64,000 bases of DNA. Source: an uncultured bacterium. Its GTDB lineage: Bacteria > Verrucomicrobiota > Kiritimatiellia > CAIKKV01 > CAIJXV01. A program made the translations under genes and the position numbers. The stretch spans positions 1-64,000 of the forward strand of contig CAIJXV010000101.1 in assembly GCA_903824675.1 (NCBI GenBank), in the 5' to 3' direction. This document shows positions 17,374 through 25,045 of this stretch, one piece after another. The notes under the pieces are model-generated. The model did no database searches. It saw only the letters and a program-made list of their open reading frames with translations, and was not told where the DNA came from. How positions within the stretch are numbered: position 1 is the stretch's first letter; each line of letters opens with the position of its first letter.

Positions 17374-17798
17374 CACGAGCCACGAATCTGCGATTCGGTG
17401 TGAATTCGCCTATTTCAATGATAAACCGCCCAGGTGGGGCTACGCCCACAACCCGATTCCCCATTGTTGTAGGCCGGGCCTCTGCGCCCGGCGTCCGCGA
17501 ATCCAGCCCGCTCCATCGCCCGACGCCCGCCACGGAGGGCGGGCCGACATCGATTGAAAACGGTTGGTGTAAAGTCGCCTATTTCAATGATAAACCGCCC
17601 AGGTGGGGCTACGCCCACAACCCGATTCCCCATTGTTGTAGGCCGGGCCTCTGCGCCCGGTGTCCGCGAAACCAGCCTGCTCCATCGCCCGACGCCCGCC
17701 ACGGAGGGCGGGCCGACATCGATTGAAAACTGGTGGTGTGAACGCCCTTTAGGCGGTTTCTGTGCACCGAATCGCAGATGCGCCAGTCACGAGCCACG
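17374..17798. mobile_element. MITE-like element with inverted ends and flanking direct repeats
   Basis: A perfect 15-base inverted repeat (17386-17400 against 17765-17779), with weaker matching for about ten further bases inward, encloses a tandem duplication. An 11-base direct repeat, cacgagccacg, lies just outside at 17374-17384 and 17788-17798, as expected for a target duplication. There is no transposase gene inside, so it would depend on one supplied elsewhere. It fills the space between the ABC operon and the phosphatase gene. Confidence 0.5.
17407..17744. repeat. two tandem copies of a ~169-bp repeat
   Basis: The segment 17407-17575 is repeated almost exactly at 17576-17744 (offset 169 bases). 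Only scattered differences are seen, for example gcgtccgcgaatcc against gtgtccgcgaaacc. Each unit contains REP-like G+C-rich palindromes, such as gccgggc with gcccggc, and gcccgcc with ggcgggc. Confidence 0.9.
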
Positions 17799-17838
17799 CC
17801 GGGCGGCCAACGTCCATCCCCACCGGATGGGCGGTCAA

Positions 17839-18873
17839 TCAATGGGCTTGAACCGGGTCTGCCGGGGTTGACCGGGTGATGCGCAGGTCTTGTCGTGTAT
17901 TGATGGCAGACCCGGGGATGGGGCCCAAATTGAGCAGGGAGAGCATCAGATTGCCGACTTCGCTGTTTCGGATGGGCTGGAGTGGATCCGTATAGGCCGG
18001 GTGGTTGGTCCCGGGATTCTGGCGGACACCCGTGTTCCAGTCGTAAAGATCACCCGGGGTTACGCCCGCGCCCCAAACCAGGAAGGGGATTGTGTAATTG
18101 AGGGGTTCATCGGCGTCGTTGTGATTTCGTCCCTTCCCGCCGTGGTCGGCTGTAACAATCAGCGTGGTTTTTCCTTTGAGCAGGGAGTTGGTTGCAATTA
18201 AGTCCATGATCTGACCTAAACAGGTATCGATTGTAATCAGGGCGTTGTTGTAAGCCTCGTTCCCCCATCCGGACGTGTGGCCGGCCGAATCGGGTTCGGC
18301 GAAATGAATCAGGGATGCCTGACAGGGTTGGGTACTCATGGTGGTGATGAAGTTGCGGGTGAGGGCGGGGGATGCTAGTTCATACACGACCACATCCAAC
18401 TTGTTGGGTCCATTGTTTTCGCCGGTCATGTCAGGCGCGCCGTGCCCGGCGTCATACGAGATTCGGAATAGAGAGAACTTGGTCTTGGTTGCCCAGAGCC
18501 CGGTGCGCAGGCTATGGTCGTGTGCGACATCAAAGACGCCGGCCACATAGGCGCCGCGATTGGAATGGAGGGTCATGTCGGCGGCCGGATCCGTATTTTT
18601 CACCCAGTGGTGTCCGACGGGTCCGAGAATCGGGCGGCTTGTGATCATGCTGGTGTGGTTGGGGAGGGTGACGGTGATATCGAAATCGGTGCGGGCATTG
18701 AGGGTATAAGCCGCTTCCATTTCCAGTTGCTTGAAATGAGGGAGTTGGTCGGCTTGGATGAGCGCCTGCAGGTATTGCGAGCCGAGGGCATCCACACTGA
18801 TGGCGATGACATAGTCCGCACTATGGGCCCAATTGGCAAAGAGGATCAAAACCAGGGAGAGCCAACGGGACAT
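17839..18873 (-). CDS. Secreted alkaline-phosphatase-superfamily protein (type I phosphodiesterase/nucleotide pyrophosphatase-like)
   Basis: A 344-residue protein with a clear signal peptide (MSRWLSLVLILFANWAHSA), so it acts in the periplasm or outside. The metal-binding and nucleophile motifs of the alkaline phosphatase superfamily are present: ISVDALGS (metal Asp), LPNHTSMITSR (nucleophile Thr), FAEPDSAGHTSGWG (metal Asp and His) and TADHGGKGRNH (metal Asp and His). This fits phosphodiesterases or phosphatases such as nucleotide pyrophosphatases; the substrate is unknown. A strong ribosome binding site (GGAAGGA) precedes the ATG at 18873. The longer open frame to 19125 has no support. It is a single gene, divergent from rlmN. 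Confidence 0.82.
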   Translation of the reverse strand: MSRWLSLVLILFANWAHSADYVIAISVDALGSQYLQALIQADQLPHFKQLEMEAAYTLNARTDFDITVTLPNHTSMITSRPILGPVGHHWVKNTDPAADMTLHSNRGAYVAGVFDVAHDHSLRTGLWATKTKFSLFRISYDAGHGAPDMTGENNGPNKLDVVVYELASPALTRNFITTMSTQPCQASLIHFAEPDSAGHTSGWGNEAYNNALITIDTCLGQIMDLIATNSLLKGKTTLIVTADHGGKGRNHNDADEPLNYTIPFLVWGAGVTPGDLYDWNTGVRQNPGTNHPAYTDPLQPIRNSEVGNLMLSLLNLGPIPGSAINTRQDLRITRSTPADPVQAH

Positions 18874-19011
18874 GTGAATTCCTTCCGTGAGAGGTGGACA
18901 CAGGATTGGACGGGGGCACCTGATCCCGGACCGTTTTACCTTATTCCGGAATGCCAGCCAATCAAAAATAAACGTGTTTGTTCGGGCGAAAGAGGATAAG
19001 GTGCGCCTCGA

Positions 19012-20073
19012 ATGGCGGAGGCAACCGAACTCATGAACGAAGCGACGGGTCTGACATTTGAGGAACTCGAGCACTGGATGGGGGAGCATCAAATTCCCCG
19101 ATACCGGGCCCGGCAGGTCTGGCATTGGATGTATCGGAAGACGGTCCGGGAATGGGACGCGATGCGGAATTTATCCGCCGAGTTGCGAGCCCAGTTGGCC
19201 GGTGAATTCCGGTTGCGGCCGGCTGAATGTCGTGCCCTGGAGGGGATCAGCGGGGAGACCCGCAAGATGCTGGTGGGGTTGGCCGACGGGGAGGCGGTAG
19301 AGGCGGTGTTGATCCCCGCCGCCGACCGGGTCACGGTTTGTGTTTCCAGCCAGGTTGGATGCCGGTTCCGGTGCGCTTTTTGCGCCAGCGGTCAGATGGG
19401 GGTTTCCCGCAATTTAACGCCGGGCGAGATGGTGGGGGAAGTGTTGCTGGCCATCGATCAGATCGGCGCCCACCCGGATAACGTGGTCTTCATGGGAATG
19501 GGCGAGCCCCTAGATAATTACGATGCGTTATTGAAAGCGTTACGGATTCTGAATGATGGAGAGGGATTGGCGATCGGCGCGCGCCGGATGACGATCAGCA
19601 CCTGTGGCTGGGTTCCCGGGATTGAGCGGCTGAAAGCGGAGGGGCTCCAGGTCGAACTCTCCGTCTCCCTGCATGCGCCGGATGATGATTTACGGTCGCG
19701 GTTGATGCCGGTCAACCGCCGGTATCCGTTGGCCTCCCTGATGGCGGCCTGTGGCGATTACAGCCGTGTCACGGGCCGGATCGTAACCTTTGAATACACT
19801 TTGATTCGCGGGTTGAATGACCGTCCCGACCAGGCGCAAGCGGTGGTGCGGTGGGTGCGCTCGATCGGAGGGCGGGTGAATTTGATTCCCTTGAGTCCAG
19901 TTCCTGAATTTTCAGGGGAAGCGCCGACCCCGGCGGCGGTGGAGGCCTTTCGCACCGTTTTGGAGCGGGGCGGAATCAATACGACGGTGCGGAGGTCGAA
20001 AGGATCCGAAATCAGCGCCGCTTGCGGGCAGTTGCGGCGACGCGTTTGCGGGGCGCGGGGGGACGCGCCTTAG
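19012..20073 (+). CDS. rlmN: Dual-specificity RNA methyltransferase RlmN
   Basis: A 353-residue radical SAM enzyme that methylates C2 of A2503 in 23S rRNA and A37 of tRNAs. The cluster motif CRFRCAFC (CxxxCxxC) binds the 4Fe-4S cluster. FMGMGEPLDNYDA, TISTCGWVPGI, VSLHAPDDDLRSRLMPVN and the C-terminal AACGQL, with the catalytic Cys that forms the methyl-adduct intermediate, are all present. A second start at 19033 (MNEATG) has the better ribosome binding site (GGCGGAGG). Its last 62 bases overlap the end of the convergent GH57 gene, and the catalytic Cys codon falls inside that overlap. Confidence 0.93.
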   Translation: MAEATELMNEATGLTFEELEHWMGEHQIPRYRARQVWHWMYRKTVREWDAMRNLSAELRAQLAGEFRLRPAECRALEGISGETRKMLVGLADGEAVEAVLIPAADRVTVCVSSQVGCRFRCAFCASGQMGVSRNLTPGEMVGEVLLAIDQIGAHPDNVVFMGMGEPLDNYDALLKALRILNDGEGLAIGARRMTISTCGWVPGIERLKAEGLQVELSVSLHAPDDDLRSRLMPVNRRYPLASLMAACGDYSRVTGRIVTFEYTLIRGLNDRPDQAQAVVRWVRSIGGRVNLIPLSPVPEFSGEAPTPAAVEAFRTVLERGGINTTVRRSKGSEISAACGQLRRRVCGARGDAP

Positions 20074-21337
20074 GGGCTGATTTTCGCGCGGGTTTTACGG
20101 AAACTTTTCGCACGGGTTTGGCCGGGATTTTCCGGGTGGGTTTGGCGTGCGCGGGGGGCGTATCGATCTGGCGGGTGAGATCGGCGATGATGTTCATGAA
20201 ATTGATATAGGCATCATAGGGGCTTTTAAAGGGGTTGAAATATTTGTGGATATCGCCATCGCCGAACCATTTGGTACACATGTAATAAAAGTGGTCTGAG
20301 GTTTGCAGGTTACGCCAGGATTGGATCAAGGCGGGCTGGCCCAGGCGGAGAATTTTATTTTCAAGGGCATAGACGGCCTGGATGGCGTCTTTCTGCATAT
20401 CATTGCCGACCCAGGCACTGAGGTCGCGTTCGACATCGGCCCAGGAGATGAACTGCGGGACATCGAGGCGGGCGACGGGGGCATGAATCCGGGCGGCCTC
20501 GGAAGGGGTGGCAAAAGAAAAATCCGGGTGACGCAGGATGGCGGCTGGGAAATCCTTCATAAAATCGAAGATGCCGGTTTCAGCGGTATGATGTTCGCCG
20601 AAGGTTTCGAAATCCATGAAGAGATTGATGACGTCCCCGACGCCGTGAATCTGGTGGATCCGGTCGGCAAACCGGGCCCCGGTCAGGGGGTGATCCGGTG
20701 CGGTGGGATCGTTAAAGCGGAACGCAATGGCGTCGGAAAGCCGGTAATTCTTGAGCAGCAGGCGCAGGTTGCGACAGCCTTGCGGCCGGTAGACATGATT
20801 GGGACTGCGCCAACCCAGAATCGGATCGGCGCCTTCGGCGAGGATGGCCGCGAAACCCATTTTTTCGACCACCCGGGCGACGTCATTGTTGAAAATGAGT
20901 TCGGTGTTGCGGAAAACGGTGGGGGTTTGTTTGAAATACGATTCGATCGCCTGTCGGTGCAAGTCGACCTGCCGGTGAAATTCGGCTTCGGAAAACAGGA
21001 AGGCCAGGGAGTGATGGTAGGTTTCATTGAGGAATTCCACGCAACCGGTGGCTGCCAGATCCTGGAAGAGCTTTAAAACGGCGGGCTGGTGACGGGCGAA
21101 CTGTTCGAGGGCTATGCCCGAAATGGAAAAGGCGACCTTGAACCGGCCCCCATGATGCCGGATTTGTTCGAGCAGGATATAGGCGGCGGGGAGATAACAT
21201 TTTTGGGCGACCTGTTGGAGGACGGCGCGATTTTCCTCCTCGTTTTCATACGTGTGTTCCCGGCCGATATCAAAGAACGTGTAATGGCGCAGGCGCAAAG
21301 GCTGGTGGACCTGGAAATAACAACAGACGGAAGGCAT
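20012..21337 (-). CDS. Glycoside hydrolase family 57 (alpha-amylase/4-alpha-glucanotransferase-like) with basic C-terminal tail
   Basis: A 441-residue GH57 enzyme acting on alpha-1,4-glucans. The N-terminus SVCCYFQVHQPLRLR carries the conserved His-Gln-Pro. The nucleophile is Glu146 in RNTELIF and the acid/base is Asp242 in MDFETFGEHH. Residues 394-441 form a Lys/Arg/Pro/Ala-rich tail resembling histone H1 or AlgP repeats (KPTRKIPAKPVRK), which is not part of the catalytic fold. It is the last gene of the glycogen operon, 14 bases after the glycosyltransferase, so breakdown or remodelling of stored glucan is the likely role. The tail coding region runs antisense over the end of rlmN. Confidence 0.88.
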   Translation of the reverse strand: MPSVCCYFQVHQPLRLRHYTFFDIGREHTYENEEENRAVLQQVAQKCYLPAAYILLEQIRHHGGRFKVAFSISGIALEQFARHQPAVLKLFQDLAATGCVEFLNETYHHSLAFLFSEAEFHRQVDLHRQAIESYFKQTPTVFRNTELIFNNDVARVVEKMGFAAILAEGADPILGWRSPNHVYRPQGCRNLRLLLKNYRLSDAIAFRFNDPTAPDHPLTGARFADRIHQIHGVGDVINLFMDFETFGEHHTAETGIFDFMKDFPAAILRHPDFSFATPSEAARIHAPVARLDVPQFISWADVERDLSAWVGNDMQKDAIQAVYALENKILRLGQPALIQSWRNLQTSDHFYYMCTKWFGDGDIHKYFNPFKSPYDAYINFMNIIADLTRQIDTPPAHAKPTRKIPAKPVRKVSVKPARKSAPKARPPAPRKRVAATARKRR

Positions 21338-21351
21338 ACGGGGCTCCTTTC

Positions 21352-22629
21352 CTAACCACCCGACAGCGAACGGTAAAGGTTTTCGACTTTTTCAGCGGCC
21401 GAGTCCCAACACAGGGCGCGGAGTTCCCGGCGGCCCTGCCGGAGCAATTCGCGCGAAAGCGCCGGGCGATCAAGAACAGCCAGAATTTTGTCGGCCAAAT
21501 CAGCCACATCCCAGAAATCGACCTTGAGGGCATGGTGCAGGACCTCGCCGACACCCGCCTGACGGGCGATGATGACGGGAACATCGTAGGCCAGGGCTTC
21601 CAGGGGCGCGATGCCAAACGGTTCCGCCACACTGGGCATGACATAGACATGGGCCATGGAATACAAGCGCTCGACGTCTTCGCCCTGGAGAAATCCGGTA
21701 AAATGGAAATGGGCGCCGATCCGCAATTGTCCGACCCGCTCGATCATACGCGGCAGTTGATCCCCCGCGCCCGCCATGACGAAGGTGATATCCTGACGGG
21801 TTTGCAGGATGCGTCCGGCGGCTTCAACGAAATAATCGGGGCCTTTCTGGGCGGTCACCCGGCCGAGAAAGAGGACGATTTTCCCGGGGAAAGCGGGCGA
21901 TACGGTCCGTCGTTGCACCGCTTCGCGCCGACGGACGGCGTTGTGGACGACCTCGATTTTGTCGGGAGAGATGCCATAACGCTCGATCAATTGGGTGCGG
22001 GTCTGATGGCTGACGGCGATCACCCGGTCGGCGGATTCACAGCCGGCGCGTTCAAGGGCGGCGATTTCCGGTTGGGCGGCATTACCGCGCCGGTCGAATT
22101 CGGTGGAATGGACGTGGACGATGCACGGTTTGCCGGAATGAAGTCGGGCGCGGATGGCGGCCGGAAACGTCATCCAGTCATGCGCATGGATCACGTCGAA
22201 AGCTTCCGTGCCGGCCAGGGATTCAGCGGCGGCGGCGAACCGCTCGATTTCGAGATTCAAATCAATGCCGTACGGGCCCGGTTGGGCTAGCACGCTGGGC
22301 GGACCGGACGTGCTTACGGTTAGGTGGGCAAAGGCCGGGTCGCGCCAATCGGGAATGGATGCGTCGCCGCCGGCATAGGGCGACAAGGCGGCGGGAACGG
22401 GGTGGATAACCAAACGCCCCGGCCGGGGAGCGGGGGTTTCCAGGGAAACCTGGTTGGCGGCGACGAAGCGGAAGCCCTGGGCATTCGGCGGGGTCTTGGG
22501 AAGGCGGGGGAGCATGAAAACCAGGTCAATCCCGCGGCGAACCAATGCCTCGGACAGACCTTTACACGCAGTTCCCAGCCCGCCGCTCAAAATGGGCGGA
22601 AACTCCCAGCCAAACATCAAGACACGCAT
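21352..22629 (-). CDS. Glycosyltransferase, GT4/GT5-like (glycogen synthase-like)
   Basis: A 425-residue GT-B glycosyltransferase starting MRVLMFGWEFPPILSGGLGT, a glycine-rich start typical of glycogen/starch synthases and related GT4 enzymes. The C-terminal half has FLGRVTAQKGPDYFVEAA and the EPFGIAPLEAL nucleotide-sugar binding segment (EX7E motif). In context with a debranching enzyme and a GH57 protein it probably builds an alpha-glucan from ADP- or UDP-glucose; the donor cannot be read from the sequence. A GTGAGGG ribosome binding site precedes the ATG at 22629, so the 25-residue longer frame is rejected. Confidence 0.85.
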   Translation of the reverse strand: MRVLMFGWEFPPILSGGLGTACKGLSEALVRRGIDLVFMLPRLPKTPPNAQGFRFVAANQVSLETPAPRPGRLVIHPVPAALSPYAGGDASIPDWRDPAFAHLTVSTSGPPSVLAQPGPYGIDLNLEIERFAAAAESLAGTEAFDVIHAHDWMTFPAAIRARLHSGKPCIVHVHSTEFDRRGNAAQPEIAALERAGCESADRVIAVSHQTRTQLIERYGISPDKIEVVHNAVRRREAVQRRTVSPAFPGKIVLFLGRVTAQKGPDYFVEAAGRILQTRQDITFVMAGAGDQLPRMIERVGQLRIGAHFHFTGFLQGEDVERLYSMAHVYVMPSVAEPFGIAPLEALAYDVPVIIARQAGVGEVLHHALKVDFWDVADLADKILAVLDRPALSRELLRQGRRELRALCWDSAAEKVENLYRSLSGG

Positions 22630-22651
22630 GCGACCCTCACGGTGGCTCCCG

Positions 22652-22834
22652 TTAACATTGACAATCGTCGCGGAAACAGCAGTCCAGATAGGGACAGGCA
22701 ACAACCCCCGAATCGAAGCAAGGGGTATTCCCCTCGGCTTTTTGAATCGTTCGGATCAATTCAGCTTTGGTGATGGACCGCGGAAGTTTAAGGCCCATCG
22801 CCTGCGCCTTTTTTTTCACATCGGGCATTTTCAT
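22652..22834 (-). CDS. Small SAP/Rho-N-like protein with Cys-rich C-terminus
   Basis: A 60-residue protein with two parts. Residues 1-33 form a SAP/Rho-N-like helix-extended-helix (KKKAQAMGLKLPRSITKAEL, then IRTIQKAEG), a fold often used for nucleic acid binding. The C-terminal 25 residues hold six cysteines (PCFDSG, CPYLDCCFRDDCQC) and could bind a metal. Similar short proteins are known in Geobacter and other environmental bacteria, without assigned function. The ATG at 22834 is best spaced from GGAG. It lies three bases after the debranching enzyme stop, and the glycosyltransferase follows, so it is cotranscribed with glycogen genes. Confidence 0.72.
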   Translation of the reverse strand: MKMPDVKKKAQAMGLKLPRSITKAELIRTIQKAEGNTPCFDSGVVACPYLDCCFRDDCQC

Positions 22835-22836
22835 GA

Positions 22837-24852
22837 TCATCTCCGTTTCGTGGTTGGGGGGGATTCGATCAGGCCCAGGAGTCGAATGATTTCCGCCGAA
22901 CTCCAGGCTTGGGCTATACAGCCGGCGGGACGATGAGGGGGATCGCCGTCGAATATTTCGGCGATATGGCCCAGTCCCTGTTCGAACAGGTGGTCCGACA
23001 AAAGCGGTTGGAGATGGCGGTGGAGGCAGGTGCGCGCCTCGCGGGAATATCGATTGACCTTGAGATAGGCTTCGCCATAGGGACCGAGGAGCCAGGGCCA
23101 GGCGGTGCCTTGATGGTAGGCGCTATCGCGGGCTTCTCCATCGCCCTCGTAGCGGCCCCGGTAATTCGGCGAGGAGGGGGAGAGCGTGCGCAATCCGAAA
23201 GGCGTCAACAAGTCGCGCTGAACCCGTTCGACCACCGCCAGGGCGATATCGGGGGGCAGAGGGGAATAGGGAAGGGAGACCGCAAAAATCTGGTTGGGCC
23301 GGATGGAGGCATCCAGTCCGTGTTCATTCCGGACATCGCCGAGGCACTGTTCCTTTTCAAGCCAGAAGGTGGAAAGGAAGACCTGGCGGATTTGGTCGGC
23401 GAGGGGAGCGTACGGGGCGGTGGGTTCGCCGAAATCCTGTGTCAATTGATCGGCGAGGCGGATGGCATTATACCAAAGTGCATTGATTTCGACGGCATAA
23501 CCATGGCGCGGAGTGACCGGTTGCCCCAGAACACAGGCGTCCATCCAGGTGAGTTGCGTCAGGGCATTTCCGGCATGGAGCAGGCCATCGGCATTCATGT
23601 GAATGTCAAAATCGGTGCCGTTCATGAAATGCTGGAGGATGGATTTCATGGTCGGCCAGAGATATTGTTTAACCTCATCCCGATACCCGCAGTGGTCGAG
23701 CATCTGCTGGACCGCCCAGAAAAACCAGAGGGAGGCGTCGACGGAATTATAGGCGTTATGGCGGCCTTCGGGCCCGAAATAATTGGGCAATAATCCGTTG
23801 CGTTCGAAACGGGTAAAGTTTTTGAGGATCTCGAATCCCCGTTCGGGCTGTCCGATAGAAAAAGTCAGGCCGGGCAGGGCGATCAAGGTATCGCGACCCC
23901 AGTCGCCAAACCAATGATAGCCGGCGATCAGGGCTGGACGCTTGGGGGGAAGGGTGACGAGGAAATGGCGGCTGGATTCGATGAGGAGTTCCCGGGCGGT
24001 CGCCAGCGCCAGGGGTTTGCGGAGTCGTTGCGTGGGGCGGCGTCGGGTGGGTGCGGATTCGCGTCGGGCGGCTTCCTCCCGTTCCCAGCATTTGGGAAGG
24101 GGGGTTTTCAGAGGGTCAAGTCCGGCCGCCAGGATAACCGTCTCGCCGGTGTCCATCTGCTTCTCCAGGCGGGCGGGATGAAACAGGTCTTCCTGATGGG
24201 CAAACCCCCGGGCGGCTTCAACCTCGTATTCGAAATTGCGGTACCAGAGGGGGAGGGGGTGGGTTGGGAGGGCGGGACTGGATTGAAGGTAGAGTGAGGG
24301 CATGCCCTGGTACGGTGTGATTCGGAAGCCGTTGCGGACCGATTTAAAATCGAGTTCCGGGCAAAAAAACGGATTTTCGTGGGCCAACTCATGGAAGCCC
24401 CGGTACGCCAGCAGGGGCTTGAGATGCAGGGTCACCGGGAAATCGGCGCATTGCAGGTAATACCGGATCAGCACCGTATGGGTTCCCCGGATAAAAAGGA
24501 TGCTTTTGTGCAGTTCAATATCGCCAATGCGGTAAATGAAATGGGGATAAAGATCCTGACGGAATTCGTACAGATACTGGGCTCCGGCGGGATGAAAAGT
24601 TCCGGGATATTTGTGGCTGGTGAGGAAAAATTCCTTATCGCCGGCGATCAGGGAATCCTCAATTTTTGACAAGAGAACAAACCGGCCCTCCGGTTGGAGG
24701 AGGTTTGAAACGAGCAATCCGTGATATTTCCGGGTATGGCAGTTCAGGATCGTACTGGAGGCATACCCGCCGATGCCGTTCGTGTCGAGCCATTCCAATT
24801 GAAGGGCCTCACGAACAGACTGGCATTGCTCGGACTTAATTACAAAGGTCAT
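22837..24852 (-). CDS. Amylo-alpha-1,6-glucosidase / glycogen debranching enzyme (GH133-like)
   Basis: A 671-residue debranching enzyme homologue. The N-terminal GDE_N-type domain includes LEWLDTNGIGGYASST and HTRKYHGLLVSNL. The C-terminal (alpha/alpha)6 catalytic domain carries the hallmark GYHWFGDWGRDTLIALPG and the late GTAWPWLLGPYGEAYL block. It removes alpha-1,6-linked glucose at glycogen branch points. It is the first gene of a four-gene minus-strand operon. The start at MTFVIKSEQC is chosen because the 54 residues of open frame upstream look non-coding. Confidence 0.9.
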   Translation of the reverse strand: MTFVIKSEQCQSVREALQLEWLDTNGIGGYASSTILNCHTRKYHGLLVSNLLQPEGRFVLLSKIEDSLIAGDKEFFLTSHKYPGTFHPAGAQYLYEFRQDLYPHFIYRIGDIELHKSILFIRGTHTVLIRYYLQCADFPVTLHLKPLLAYRGFHELAHENPFFCPELDFKSVRNGFRITPYQGMPSLYLQSSPALPTHPLPLWYRNFEYEVEAARGFAHQEDLFHPARLEKQMDTGETVILAAGLDPLKTPLPKCWEREEAARRESAPTRRRPTQRLRKPLALATARELLIESSRHFLVTLPPKRPALIAGYHWFGDWGRDTLIALPGLTFSIGQPERGFEILKNFTRFERNGLLPNYFGPEGRHNAYNSVDASLWFFWAVQQMLDHCGYRDEVKQYLWPTMKSILQHFMNGTDFDIHMNADGLLHAGNALTQLTWMDACVLGQPVTPRHGYAVEINALWYNAIRLADQLTQDFGEPTAPYAPLADQIRQVFLSTFWLEKEQCLGDVRNEHGLDASIRPNQIFAVSLPYSPLPPDIALAVVERVQRDLLTPFGLRTLSPSSPNYRGRYEGDGEARDSAYHQGTAWPWLLGPYGEAYLKVNRYSREARTCLHRHLQPLLSDHLFEQGLGHIAEIFDGDPPHRPAGCIAQAWSSAEIIRLLGLIESPPTTKRR

Positions 24853-25045
24853 GGTTTCTTGTCGCAAGACAATATCGTCAACTGCTGACTTGAAAATAGA
24901 TGCTATTTTACGATTTGTCCAGCTTATTTCTAGGCCCGAAATGGCAGATGGGCAGTAGCCCGTGCTTCTTTCTCGCTTTGCGCTATGAATAAGGATTGAA
25001 AGCAGGGTGCCCATTGCGTTACAAGCCTATCAATAGGAGGATGAG

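Noticed and set aside
17324-17533. N-terminal extension of the ABC permease open frame
   Set aside because: The extra 70 codons are translated repeat sequence shared with the second tandem copy; the Met at 17323 starts a normal permease.
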